Source: Opitutia bacterium (lineage in GTDB: Bacteria > Verrucomicrobiota > Verrucomicrobiia > Opitutales > UBA953). From it: a stretch of 64,000 bases of DNA. Each line of letters starts with the position of its first letter. Position 1 is the stretch's first letter. Location of the stretch: assembly GCA_003569245.1 (NCBI GenBank), contig BGOM01000015.1, positions 248,001-312,000 of the forward strand, in the 5' to 3' direction. Made by a program: the position numbers and the translations under genes. This document shows positions 7,904-20,350 of this stretch, one piece after another. Under the pieces are notes generated by a model. It worked only from the letters and a program-made list of their open reading frames with translations, did no database searches and had not been told where the DNA came from.

Positions 7904-9172
7904 ATGAAGATACTGCACTTATCAAAGATGGATGCCGGCGGCGGGGCCGCCGACGGGTTCGTGCGGATCCACCGCGCCCTGCTGGGACAAGGCCATGACT
8001 CGGTCGCCTACGTCATCAAGAAGCAGCGGTGCGACGTCCCGGCGATGATCGACGCCCGCCGCCTCCTCGGTCCCGTCCAGAAGCTGGCCTGGGGCCTCGG
8101 CCGGGTCGGGGCGAAACTGCGCCGTCTGCATCTACGGCCCGTGGGCGTCTATGATTTCGACGCGGAGGCGAACTTCCCGGCGGAGCCGATCATCCGCGAC
8201 GCCCGTGCCCGCGCCGAAAAGTGGGATCTCGTGGTCGTCCACTGGGCCGGCGCCTTCGTGACAGCCGATACCATCCGGCAGATCGCCGAAGCCCTCGGCG
8301 CCCGCGTGGTACTCTGGCAGGTCGACATGGCCCATGTGACGGGCGGCTGCCATTCGAACCTGGGCTGCCTGAAATACCGGACCGGTTGCGGCGCCTGCCC
8401 GTTGATCGGATCCCGCGAGGCCGATGATCTGTCGGCCCGCCAGGCCGCCCGCCGGCTCCGGACCTGGCGCGAGGTCGGCGCGGTCTTGCTGGCGCCGACC
8501 GAATGGTCGGCCCGCCAGGCCCGGGAGAGCGCCATCACCGGCGGGCTGCCGTCGAAGGTCTTCCCGATCCCGCTCGACCTCGAGGTGCTCCGCCCGGTCG
8601 ACGATCCGCGGGCTGCCCGCGCCGCGCTCGGCCTACCGGCCGAGGCCCGCGTCCTGCTCGTCCGCGGGATCGACCCCGCGCTGACCTACAAAGGCTTCGG
8701 TCTCCTGCTCGAGGCGCTCCGTTTGCTCGACGCGCAAGGGGTCGCCTTGCATGTCGCCGTGCTCGGCGAAACCGGGCTGATGGGCGCCGGCTGGAAGCAT
8801 GTGACTTACACCGAGCTCGGCGTCCGCCGGGGCGACGCCGCCCTCGCGGTGGCCTACCAGTCCGCCGACTTCTTCGTGAATCCCTCGACCAACGACAACG
8901 GACCGATGATGGTCGGCGAGGCGTTGGTCTGCGGCGTCCCGGTCGTCGCCTACCCGGTCGGCCTGCCCTCGGTCCCGTGGGCCGAGGGGATGGTCGGCCA
9001 CGTGGTCGAGCCCATCGGCGACGTGGCGGCGCTCGCCGCCGCTATCCGGAACTTCGCCGAGATGCCCGCCCCCGAGCTGGCCGCCAGGAAGCGCGCCGCG
9101 GCGGCGGCGGCCCGTCCGCTCTACGCCGCCGCCCATTTCAGCGAACAGCTGACCTCCGCCCGCCACCTATGA
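7904..9172 (+). CDS. Glycosyltransferase family 4
   Basis: This 422-residue GT-B protein starts MKILHLSKMDAGGGAADGFV. The middle part has a HVTGGCHSNLGCLKYRTGCG cysteine-rich segment seen in a subgroup of GT4 enzymes with a zinc-like cluster. The C-terminal half has LLVRGIDPALTYKGFGLLLE and SADFFVNPSTNDNGPMMVGE, where the PSTNDNGPMMVGEAL motif contains the donor-binding Glu. The ATG is chosen over a start 114 bases upstream because the GT4 N-terminus begins here. The TGA overlaps the ATG of the next gene, a GT10 transferase, so the two are coupled. It probably elongates a surface polysaccharide. Confidence 0.87.
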   Translation: MKILHLSKMDAGGGAADGFVRIHRALLGQGHDSVAYVIKKQRCDVPAMIDARRLLGPVQKLAWGLGRVGAKLRRLHLRPVGVYDFDAEANFPAEPIIRDARARAEKWDLVVVHWAGAFVTADTIRQIAEALGARVVLWQVDMAHVTGGCHSNLGCLKYRTGCGACPLIGSREADDLSARQAARRLRTWREVGAVLLAPTEWSARQARESAITGGLPSKVFPIPLDLEVLRPVDDPRAARAALGLPAEARVLLVRGIDPALTYKGFGLLLEALRLLDAQGVALHVAVLGETGLMGAGWKHVTYTELGVRRGDAALAVAYQSADFFVNPSTNDNGPMMVGEALVCGVPVVAYPVGLPSVPWAEGMVGHVVEPIGDVAALAAAIRNFAEMPAPELAARKRAAAAAARPLYAAAHFSEQLTSARHL

Positions 9173-10182
9173 GAGTCGCCTCCGTCCTCTACCGCGATTA
9201 CGCGGACAACTCCCTCTTCAAGCCGGGCCAGGGCGAGAACAACGGCGAATTCTACCTGCCTTACGCGAAACTGCGGGAACGTTTCCTCGCCGCGGGTATC
9301 GAGCTCAACACGCCCGACGTGAACGCCGGCCGCCCGGTCGAGTTCGAACTCCACATCAACTGCCGCCGCCAGGATCCTTCGGCCCGGGCTTACGTCTACC
9401 TTTACGAGAACCCGCTGATCCGCCCGCTCAACCGTGACCGCGCAGCCCTCGCCCGCTACGCGAAGTGGTTCGCCTGGGATGGGGAGCTCCGCGACGATCC
9501 GCGCACGGTCCCGCTCCTCTACCCCAACCGCTTCGAAACCGGACCGTGGAACGGTCCGGAAAAACGCCCGCTCTTCTGCGTCCTCGTCGCCTCCAACAAA
9601 GCGCTCACGGTGGTCGACCCGCGCGACCAGTACCAGGCCCGCGTCCGGATCCTTGATTGGTATGAGCGCCACGCGCCGACGGATTTCCATCTCTTCGGCC
9701 GGGGCTGGGAGCGACCCGCCGCGCTACCGGGCCGCTGGGGCCGCGTGCGCAACCAGTTCCGCAAGATCGTCGCCCGATTCCTGCCCGCGAAGTCGCCCTA
9801 CGCCACCTGGCGCGGCCCGGTGGACGACAAGATCGAGCTGCTGACCCGCGCCCGCTTCTGCCTCGCCCATGAGAACTGCCGTGACCTGGAAGGCTACGTG
9901 ACCGAGAAACTTTTCGACTGCTTCCGGGCCGGCTGCGTACCCGTCTACGTGGGGCCGAAGGAGATCGCCGACCTCGTCCCCGCGGACTGTTTCATCGACG
10001 GGCGCGCCTTCGCGACGCCGGCGGAACTCGCCGCCCGTCTCCGGGCGATCGGGGATGACGAGTACCGGGCCTACCAGGAGCGGATCCGCGCCTTCCTGGG
10101 CTCGGACCGGGCGAAGCCGTTCTCCCAGGGTCACTTCGCGGACGTCATCGTCCGCACGATCCTGGCCGACCTGGGGCGCTGA
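9169..10182 (+). CDS. Glycosyltransferase family 10 (alpha-1,3-fucosyltransferase-like)
   Basis: This 337-residue protein has the GT10 hallmark near the C-terminus: FCLAHENCRDLEGYVTEKLF followed by RAGCVPVYVGP. The HENC-x5-GYVTEKLFD motif binds GDP-fucose in bacterial and animal alpha-1,3-fucosyltransferases. The gene overlaps the preceding GT4 gene (ATGA at 9169-9172). The upstream in-frame extension is antisense-like and not part of the protein. No GDP-fucose synthesis gene is in the window, so the donor may be made elsewhere or may be another GDP sugar. It converges on dnaE with a 6-base gap. Confidence 0.87.
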   Translation: MRVASVLYRDYADNSLFKPGQGENNGEFYLPYAKLRERFLAAGIELNTPDVNAGRPVEFELHINCRRQDPSARAYVYLYENPLIRPLNRDRAALARYAKWFAWDGELRDDPRTVPLLYPNRFETGPWNGPEKRPLFCVLVASNKALTVVDPRDQYQARVRILDWYERHAPTDFHLFGRGWERPAALPGRWGRVRNQFRKIVARFLPAKSPYATWRGPVDDKIELLTRARFCLAHENCRDLEGYVTEKLFDCFRAGCVPVYVGPKEIADLVPADCFIDGRAFATPAELAARLRAIGDDEYRAYQERIRAFLGSDRAKPFSQGHFADVIVRTILADLGR

Positions 10183-10188
10183 GGTCGC

Positions 10189-13935
<3,747 letters not shown>

Positions 13936-14057
13936 GCGGGACGGCGATACTAGGGAGGGGGCGGAGGGCAGGGAAAGGGCATAATCCGGCGGGTTATCCG
14001 CGGACTTATGCACAGCGGGGGCTTGCCCGTCGGCACGGCCGGGCCAGACTCGCCCAC

Positions 14058-15056
14058 ATGAGCTCCCCGCGACTTTCGCTCCCTAGGCAGGCCCTCCTCG
14101 GCCTGGCGGTAGGCGTCGTCTACGGGCTGGTCTGCCGGCTCCTGTTCGACTCGAAGGGCAATCCTTCGGAAGTCTCCAAGGACGAGGGGCTCTTGGCCAT
14201 CATGAGCCTGAGCTTCATCTTCCTGGTGCCGATGGCGCTCGGCTTCCTCGTGGTCTGGTTCAGTGAGACGCAGAAGAGCTGGGCGCGCCGCGTCTTCCGG
14301 CCCTGGCTCGCCGGCCTCGCCTTCATGGCGGCGGCGATCGCTTTCCACCTCGAGGGGTTCATCTGCGTGATTCTCTGGCTGCCGCTGGTCTGGTTCATGT
14401 CCTCGCTCGGCGGGGTGCTCGCGGGCGTTCTCCGCGATGCGCGCGCGTCGGACGGGTCCAAGCGCCTCTGCGTCGCGGCCGTCGCGCTGCTGCCCTTCGT
14501 CGCCGGGCCGCTGGAATCCCTCCGCGAACGCGAGACCGAGATCCGCACGGCTCACGCGTCGATCGAGATCGCGGCCTCGCCGGCGAGGGTCTGGCGGCAG
14601 ATCCGCTCGGTGCCGCGCATCACCGAAGCCGAACATGGCCCGTCGTGGAGCCATCGGCTGGGCTTCCCGCGTCCGACCGAGGCCGTGCTCGAAGGCACCG
14701 GCGTCGGCTCCGTCCGCTACGCCCGTTTCGAGGGCGATGTGCTCTTCGTCGAGAAGGTGACCGAATGGGAGGAGAACAAGCGCCTGTCGTTCTCGATCGC
14801 GGCCGACACGAAGAACATCCCGCCCACGACGTTCGACGAACACGTGACCATCGGCGGACCTTATTTCGACGTCCTCCATGGCACCTACTGGATCGAAGCG
14901 CTCGGCCCGGACCGCGTCGTCCTGCACCTCTCGAGCGACCAGCGCCTCTCGACGGGCTTCAATTTCTATTCCCAGTGGTGGACCGTGTGGCTCATGAACG
15001 ACCTGCAGTCCTACATCCTGCGGATCATCAAGGCCCGCGCCGAGCGGGACCGCTGA
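14058..15056 (+). CDS. Membrane protein with C-terminal SRPBCC-like domain
   Basis: This 332-residue protein has about five hydrophobic segments in the first 155 residues (around 12-30, 47-66, 80-98, 103-124 and 136-152). The soluble half that follows is about 165 residues. That half starts HASIEIAASPARVWRQI, typical of SRPBCC/START-like ligand-binding domains (polyketide cyclase family), and ends in a helix near SQWWTVWLMNDLQSYIL. Its ligand is unknown; the fold usually binds a hydrophobic molecule. It diverges from dnaE. The membrane-plus-SRPBCC arrangement is uncommon. Function is not recognised. Confidence 0.7.
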   Translation: MSSPRLSLPRQALLGLAVGVVYGLVCRLLFDSKGNPSEVSKDEGLLAIMSLSFIFLVPMALGFLVVWFSETQKSWARRVFRPWLAGLAFMAAAIAFHLEGFICVILWLPLVWFMSSLGGVLAGVLRDARASDGSKRLCVAAVALLPFVAGPLESLRERETEIRTAHASIEIAASPARVWRQIRSVPRITEAEHGPSWSHRLGFPRPTEAVLEGTGVGSVRYARFEGDVLFVEKVTEWEENKRLSFSIAADTKNIPPTTFDEHVTIGGPYFDVLHGTYWIEALGPDRVVLHLSSDQRLSTGFNFYSQWWTVWLMNDLQSYILRIIKARAERDR

Positions 15057-15065
15057 GCCGACCTC

Positions 15066-15101
15066 GGCTGTCTGATCTTCACGAAGGTGCGCTTGCCAGC
15101 C
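15066..15101 (-). pseudogene. Duplicated fragment of the tyrS 3' end
   Basis: These 36 bases match 16418-16453, the last codons and stop of tyrS, at 33 of 36 positions in the same orientation. Read on the minus strand it encodes AGKRTFVKIR followed by Gln where tyrS has its TAG stop. The fragment lies just after the SRPBCC gene and before the glycosyltransferase at 15142, making a direct repeat that brackets that gene. It looks like a scar of insertion beside tyrS. Confidence 0.75.
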
Positions 15102-15141
15102 CGCGGGACGCGCTTAGGACATGGAGTCCTGCCGCCGTCGT

Positions 15142-16410
15142 ATGTCGCTCCGCCGTCCTATCTTCATCTACAGCGGCAACCATGTCGGCGGCGGCGAATA
15201 CCTTTGCCTGCGGCGGGCCGAAGCCGCCGTCCGGCTGGGCTTGCGTCCGGTGATCATCACGTCCCCGGGCCCCATGGACGAGGCCTACCGCCGCGTCGCC
15301 CGCTTGCTGCATGTCGACGCCGCGATCTTCAATCGCCCGGCCTTCACTCCGGGCATCGCCGCAGCGGTGGCCGATGACCTGGCGGCCCTGCTCGGGCCGG
15401 AGCCTTCGCACATCGAGGTCACGGGGCTGCCGGACAGTTATTTCGCCAGTCTGCTCGCCCGCCGTCTGCCTGGGTCGGACTACTCGCTCCTGATCATCCG
15501 CCCCGGGACGGTGCTTACCCGGGCTTGGCCGACCTGGCGCGACCTCTGGCCCGACCCTCGCGCCGCCTGGCGTGCGCTCCAAGGACGCAAGGAGAACGGC
15601 GTGCTGCGGGCGCTCGCCGCGCAGGGCCGGGTCCTTGCCGTCAACCAAGCCTGCGCGGACGATGCCGCCCGCCTCGCCGGTCTCCCTTCGGTCGAGGTCG
15701 CGCTTGAGCCGGTGATCGTCCCTTGCGGCCCCGTCTTGCGCGCCGCCGTCCCCGCTTGCCCTCCCTACCTGCTCACCGTGGCGCGCATCGACGGAATCAT
15801 GAAAGGTTACGTGCGGGGACTGGTGGAGGCCTTCGCCGAACTGGTCCGCGCGCACCCAGGCCTGCGGCTCAAGGTCGTCGGCGACGGCCCGGACCGACCG
15901 GCGACCGAGGAACTCGCTGCCCGGCTGGGCGTCGCCGGCTCGGTCGATTTCCTCGGGACGCTGGCGCCCGAGGCGCTGCCGGAGTTCTATGCCGGCGCGA
16001 CCGCCTTCATCGGCATGGGGACCGCGGCCGTCGAGGCGGCGATGCAGGGCGCCCCGACGGTGGTGGCCCTGGCGTATGATATCACCTGCCGTTCGCCCGG
16101 GTATTTCGGCGAGCCGGGCTTGCAGGGCTTCGGCGAGGATGTCCCGGGGCAGCCCAAACGCGCCGTCCTCGAGCTGCTGCGGCCGTTGCTGGCGGAGGAC
16201 GGGCTGGCCCGCCGCGTCGCCGAGCGAGGGCAAGCGCATGCGTTCGCCGAGCATCATCCGGACGCGGCGACGGAGCGTCTGCGGGCGTTGCTGTCCCGCC
16301 CGGCGGTCGCCCCGACCCCGCATCCGTGGCCGCTGCCGAAATGGCGGCGACTCCTCGGCAGCCTGTCCCGAGGCTATGCCTGGCGTCGGCCGTTGGCCCG
16401 CGAGGGCTGA
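15142..16410 (+). CDS. Glycosyltransferase family 4, inserted beside tyrS
   Basis: This 422-residue GT-B protein starts LRRPIFIYSGNHVGGGEYLC and has the GT4 C-terminal half: YLLTVARIDGIMKGYVRGLV, LKVVGDGPDRPATEEL, and FIGMGTAAVEAAMQGAPTVV. The last segment holds the donor-binding Glu position and fits GT4 enzymes such as those of O-antigen synthesis. An ATG at 15121 in the same frame would add 7 residues and cannot be excluded. It stands alone between housekeeping genes and is flanked by a 36-bp direct repeat of the tyrS end (15066-15101 and 16418-16453). This suggests acquisition as a single gene. Confidence 0.82.
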   Translation: MSLRRPIFIYSGNHVGGGEYLCLRRAEAAVRLGLRPVIITSPGPMDEAYRRVARLLHVDAAIFNRPAFTPGIAAAVADDLAALLGPEPSHIEVTGLPDSYFASLLARRLPGSDYSLLIIRPGTVLTRAWPTWRDLWPDPRAAWRALQGRKENGVLRALAAQGRVLAVNQACADDAARLAGLPSVEVALEPVIVPCGPVLRAAVPACPPYLLTVARIDGIMKGYVRGLVEAFAELVRAHPGLRLKVVGDGPDRPATEELAARLGVAGSVDFLGTLAPEALPEFYAGATAFIGMGTAAVEAAMQGAPTVVALAYDITCRSPGYFGEPGLQGFGEDVPGQPKRAVLELLRPLLAEDGLARRVAERGQAHAFAEHHPDAATERLRALLSRPAVAPTPHPWPLPKWRRLLGSLSRGYAWRRPLAREG

Positions 16411-16419
16411 GCTTCAAGG

Positions 16420-17607
16420 CTATCTGACCTTCACGAAGGTGCGCTTGCCGGCCTGGAGCACGAGTTCCCCGGCGGGCCGAGCGACCTTATGGGCGGGATC
16501 CGCGACCTTTTCCTCGCCGATCTTGACGGCGCCGCCTTCGATCAGGCGGCGGACCTCCTTCTTGGAGGGGAAGAGGCCGGTCGCGGCGAGCAGGTCGACG
16601 ATGCCGACCTCGGCCGCGCCGCCGGCGAGGGCGTCCCAGGCGAACTCCGGCATGTCGGTGCGCACGCCACCCTTGGAGAAGACGTTCTCGAACTCGGCGC
16701 GTTCCTTCGCGCCGGCGCCCGCGCCGTGGAACTTATCCGTCAGGCGGGTCGCGAGCTGCTTCTTGGCCTCCATCGGGTGGAGCGCCTTGAGGGCGGCGAG
16801 CTCCTCGGCCGGCGTGAGCAGCAGCAGGTCGTAGTAGACCCACATGGTGGCGTCGGGCACCGACATGATGCGACCGAACATGTCCTTCGCGCCGTGGTTG
16901 AAGGCGATGTAGTTGCCGAGCGACTTCGACATCTTCTTCTCGCCGTCGAGGCCGACGAGCAGGGGCATGCCGAGCACCGCCTGCGGCGGCTGGCCTTCCT
17001 GTTCCTGCAGGTCGCGGCCGACGAGCATGTTGAACAGCTGGTCGCTGCCGCCGATCTCGATATCGCACTTCAGCATGACGGAGTCGTAGCCCTGCAGGAG
17101 CGGGTAGAGGAACTCGACGATCGAGATGGGCGTGTTCGACGCGTGGCGCTTGGCGAAGTCGTCGCGGGCCAGCATCTGGGCGACGGTCATGCGGCGGCTC
17201 AGCTGGAGCGCGTCGAGGAAGGACATCCGCCCGAACCACTCGCTGTTGCGGCGGACCTCGGTCTTCTGCGGGTCGAGGATCTGGTAGGCCTGCTCCAGGT
17301 AGGTCTTTGCGTTCTCCTCGATCTCGGCCTCGGAGAGCACCGGGCGGGTCTCCGACTTGCCGGTCGGGTCGCCGATGCGGGTCGTGTAGTCGCCGATGAT
17401 GAGCACCGCCTGGTGGCCGAGTTCCTGGAACTGGCGGAGCTTCTGGAAGACCACCATATGGCCGAAGGTCAGGTCCGGGCGGGTCGGGTCCACGCCGAGC
17501 TTCACGCGCAGCGTCTTGCCGGCCTCGAGGCGTTTGAGGATCTCGCCCTCACCGATGAACTTCTCGGTGCGGGATTTCATGACCTTCAGCTGTTCCGCGG
17601 GCGACAT
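16420..17607 (-). CDS. tyrS: Tyrosyl-tRNA synthetase
   Basis: This 395-residue class I synthetase attaches tyrosine to tRNA-Tyr. VKLGVDPTRPDLTFGHMVVF holds the HIGH-type motif (FGHM), KMSKS is exact at residues 225-229, and QGYDSVMLKCDIEIGGSDQL is the substrate-binding region. The C-terminal part is an S4-like RNA-binding domain ending KRTFVKVR. The layout fits the TyrZ-like bacterial group. The leader carries no Shine-Dalgarno sequence but a pyrimidine-rich stretch, complementary to the purine tract at 17623-17650. The last 36 bases are duplicated at 15066-15101. Confidence 0.95.
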   Translation of the reverse strand: MSPAEQLKVMKSRTEKFIGEGEILKRLEAGKTLRVKLGVDPTRPDLTFGHMVVFQKLRQFQELGHQAVLIIGDYTTRIGDPTGKSETRPVLSEAEIEENAKTYLEQAYQILDPQKTEVRRNSEWFGRMSFLDALQLSRRMTVAQMLARDDFAKRHASNTPISIVEFLYPLLQGYDSVMLKCDIEIGGSDQLFNMLVGRDLQEQEGQPPQAVLGMPLLVGLDGEKKMSKSLGNYIAFNHGAKDMFGRIMSVPDATMWVYYDLLLLTPAEELAALKALHPMEAKKQLATRLTDKFHGAGAGAKERAEFENVFSKGGVRTDMPEFAWDALAGGAAEVGIVDLLAATGLFPSKKEVRRLIEGGAVKIGEEKVADPAHKVARPAGELVLQAGKRTFVKVR

Positions 17608-17622
17608 GCCTTCACTCTTCCC

Positions 17623-17650
17623 AAGGGGGAGGGGAGGGGGAAGGAAAAAA
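17623..17650 (+). other. 28-base pure purine tract upstream of tyrS
   Basis: All 28 bases are G or A, with runs of five, four and five G in quick succession and a further GGGG nine bases later. The plus strand could form a G-quadruplex or the duplex could form triplex DNA. It ends 15 bases before the tyrS start codon, so the tyrS mRNA leader is a C/U tract. A role is inference only. Confidence 0.55.
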
Positions 17651-17733
17651 CGGGGATAACCAGGACTAGGGTCAGGGCCCGGGACAGGGCTGGTTGGAGA
17701 CGGGATCAGTGGGCTTGCCGCCGGCTTCTTTGT

Positions 17734-17762
17734 CTGGCCAACTGGTCAATTGATCAACTGTG
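17734..17762 (+). repeat. Octamer-periodic repeat array
   Basis: The array reads as octamers CCAACTGG, TCAATTGA, TCAACTGT, with the TGGCCA palindrome at its start. It is the same family as 3219-3299 and 6880-7057. It lies in the 235-base divergent space between tyrS and the M20 peptidase. Pyrimidine-rich sequence follows up to the peptidase start. Confidence 0.65.
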
Positions 17763-17842
17763 TCCGGATCCGGCCCTCGAGCCCTCCGGTCCTCCAGCCC
17801 TCTAACAGTTGCTCTCTGCTCCCTTCCTTGCCTAATGGACGT

Positions 17843-19228
17843 ATGGATCTCGTCCGCGAACTGATCGAGTACGTCAAGCACCCCAGCGTCTCCACCGACC
17901 CGGCCTTCAAGGCGGGGATGGACGGCGCCCGGGCGCATATCTGCGGGCTCCTCAAACAGGCGGGCTTGGAGGTCGAGGTCGTCCCTACGCCCCTCCATCC
18001 CATCGTGCTCGCCCGCCGGCGCGGTCCGGCCGAGTGGCCCCACGTGGTCCTGTACGGCCACTACGACGTCCAGCCGGCCGACCCGCTCAATCTTTGGACC
18101 ACGCCGGCCTTCGAGCCCGTGGTCCGCGACGGCAAGGTCTGGGGTCGCGGGACGGCCGACAACAAGGGGCCGCACCTCGTCTCCGTGGTGGCCTTGACGC
18201 GCCTCCTGAAGCGTCGGCCCGACCTCCCGTTGCGCATCACCTTCCTCATCGAGGGCGAGGAAGAGATCGGTTCCCCGAGTTTCCCGGAATTCCTGCACAA
18301 CCATAAGGCCGAGCTCGCCGAGGCCGATTGCGTGGTGCTGTCGGACACCGCCTCCCCGAGTTCCGACCAGATCGTCATCACCACCGGCCTGCGGGGTATC
18401 ATCGGCTTGGAGGTCGGCCTGACCGGCCCGCGTTCGGACCTGCATTCCGGCCTGCACGGCGGCGCGGTCTACAACCCGATCCAGGCCCTGGCCGAGCTCT
18501 GCGCCTCGCTCCACGACGCCGACAACGCCGTGACCATCGAGGGTTTCTACGACGGTGTCCAGCAGCCCGAGCGCTGGGAGCGCGAGCAGCTCGCCAAGCT
18601 GCCGATGAACGAGGACGAGTACCGCCGCTTCCTCGGCGTCGACGAACTCCATGCGGCCCCCGGACTCAACGGGCTCGAGGCCGTGCGCTTCGCCCCGACG
18701 TTGGAGTTCAACGGCATCGGCGGCGGTTACCAGGGCAAGGGCTCGAAGACCGTCATCCCCTCCAAGGTTTTCGCCAAGATCACCTGCCGCCTCGTCCCGG
18801 GCCAGGACCCCGCCTTCGTCCACCGCAAGGTCGCGGAGGCCATCCGCGCCCGCGCCCCCAAGGGCGTCCGCGTCGAGATCCAGGAGATGCAGGGTAACGC
18901 CGCCTACTTCGTCTGCCCGCCCGACCGTCCCAACACGCCGGCCGGCCAGAATCCCGTGCTCGCCCGCGCCTTCCGCGAGGCGGATAAGGCGATCGGCGAG
19001 GCCTTCGGCAAGCCGCCGCTCTACCTCCGCGAAGGCGGCAGCGTGCCGATCATCGGCGACATCCGCCGGGAGACCGGCCTGGATTCCGTGATGATCGGGC
19101 TGTTCACGCCCGACTCCAATCTGCACGCCCCGGACGAAAACTTCGAGATCCGCATGGCCGAGCGCGCGGTGACGGCCTACGAGCTCCTCTTGGAGCGGGT
19201 CGCCGGGACGTCGCGCGCCGCGCGCTGA
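17843..19228 (+). CDS. M20 family dipeptidase (zinc metallopeptidase)
   Basis: This 461-residue M20 peptidase has the metal-ligand motifs YGHYDVQP, WGRGTADNKG and LIEGEEEIGSPSF, including the catalytic Glu pair. A LHSGLHGGAVYNP segment marks the dimerisation-lid domain, and LREGGSVPIIGDI is near the end. The family cleaves dipeptides and related substrates in the cytoplasm. The start chosen is the Met before DLVRELIEYV; a 31-residue upstream extension runs through the intergenic repeat and is rejected. The stop is 5 bases before the next gene. Carnosinase-like or succinyl-diaminopimelate-type specificity cannot be separated here. Confidence 0.9.
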   Translation: MDLVRELIEYVKHPSVSTDPAFKAGMDGARAHICGLLKQAGLEVEVVPTPLHPIVLARRRGPAEWPHVVLYGHYDVQPADPLNLWTTPAFEPVVRDGKVWGRGTADNKGPHLVSVVALTRLLKRRPDLPLRITFLIEGEEEIGSPSFPEFLHNHKAELAEADCVVLSDTASPSSDQIVITTGLRGIIGLEVGLTGPRSDLHSGLHGGAVYNPIQALAELCASLHDADNAVTIEGFYDGVQQPERWEREQLAKLPMNEDEYRRFLGVDELHAAPGLNGLEAVRFAPTLEFNGIGGGYQGKGSKTVIPSKVFAKITCRLVPGQDPAFVHRKVAEAIRARAPKGVRVEIQEMQGNAAYFVCPPDRPNTPAGQNPVLARAFREADKAIGEAFGKPPLYLREGGSVPIIGDIRRETGLDSVMIGLFTPDSNLHAPDENFEIRMAERAVTAYELLLERVAGTSRAAR

Positions 19229-19233
19229 GCCCG

Positions 19234-20259
19234 ATGGCGTCCCCCCGGCTCAGCATCGCTTTCGTCGCCTATAATCAGGAGAGGTTCGTGGAAGCGGCCT
19301 TGCTGGCCGCCTTGAACCAGGAGGGCCCGGGCTACGAAGTCGTCATCGGGGAAGACGCGTCGACGGATGGTACGCGCGCGCGGATCGAGGCCGTGCTGGC
19401 GCGGGGTGTCCGTCCGCACGTCGAAGTCGTCCGCCTGTATCACGATCGCAATCTGGGGTTGCTCGGCAACCTGAACGCCGTCTTCGAACGATGCCGGGGC
19501 GACGTCATCGTCTGCATGGCCGGCGACGATATTTCCTACCCGGATCGCCTCGTGAAAATCGCCGCCGCCTACGCCGCCGACGAAACCCTGATGCTCGTGA
19601 CGACGGAGGTACGCAACGTCGACGAGCAGGGGCGGCCGTTCCCGGATCAACCTCGGCCGGCCCGGGACCGCGTCTTCGGCCATGGCTTGATGACCAAAGG
19701 CGTCTTCGCCGGCGCGCCGGTGGCCGGAGCCGCCGCCAGCTACCGCAAGGAGCTGGTGACATTCTTCGGGCCGATGCCGCCGGACGCGGGCGGGGACGAC
19801 GTCTGCTATTTCTTCCGGGCGCTGCTGCTCGGCCAGGCGCGTTTCCTCTCCGAACCGCTGATGGACTACCGTCAGCATGCGGCCAATCTCTTCAACTATG
19901 CCATCGGCGGGATGAGCGAGGACGAATTCCGGAAGCGGGATCTTCGTCACCTCGCGGCTCATGCGACCTTCCCGGTCCAGTGGAAGCGGGACCTGGAATG
20001 CGCCCGCCGGGGCGGTCGGATCGGTCCTTTCCGCCATTGGCTGCTGTCCGGGCGGATCGGCCAGCACGGACGCCGGGCGCTCCTGACCAAGCATGCGATG
20101 GAGACCCGCCCCTGGGCGGAATGCCTGCCCTTGGCGGCCGCCCTCTGCTGGCGGCACGGGGATTTCATCAAGGCCATCAAGCTGCTTTGGCTTCGGGGCT
20201 CTCCCGCGGCGCGGAAGCGCTATTGGGCGCGGGCTTGGGCGCGTCGTGCCGCGGCTTGA
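19234..20259 (+). CDS. Glycosyltransferase family 2
   Basis: This 341-residue protein opens LSIAFVAYNQERFVEAALLA, the GT2 beta strand and nucleotide-binding loop. VVIGEDASTDGTRARIE follows, then CMAGDDISYPDRL with the acidic metal motif. The C-terminal third is helical and lacks membrane segments. It probably transfers a sugar to a surface glycan. It lies 5 bases after the M20 peptidase and 91 bases before accD, another glycosyltransferase placed alone among housekeeping genes. The donor is unknown. Confidence 0.87.
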   Translation: MASPRLSIAFVAYNQERFVEAALLAALNQEGPGYEVVIGEDASTDGTRARIEAVLARGVRPHVEVVRLYHDRNLGLLGNLNAVFERCRGDVIVCMAGDDISYPDRLVKIAAAYAADETLMLVTTEVRNVDEQGRPFPDQPRPARDRVFGHGLMTKGVFAGAPVAGAAASYRKELVTFFGPMPPDAGGDDVCYFFRALLLGQARFLSEPLMDYRQHAANLFNYAIGGMSEDEFRKRDLRHLAAHATFPVQWKRDLECARRGGRIGPFRHWLLSGRIGQHGRRALLTKHAMETRPWAECLPLAAALCWRHGDFIKAIKLLWLRGSPAARKRYWARAWARRAAA

Positions 20260-20350
20260 GGAAATCGGCTATTTTGGCGTTTTTGGCCGATACCGCGGAG
20301 GTTTTCCCTTTCTTCACGGCCGATAACCCCTAAACCTTGGAGTCTCCACC

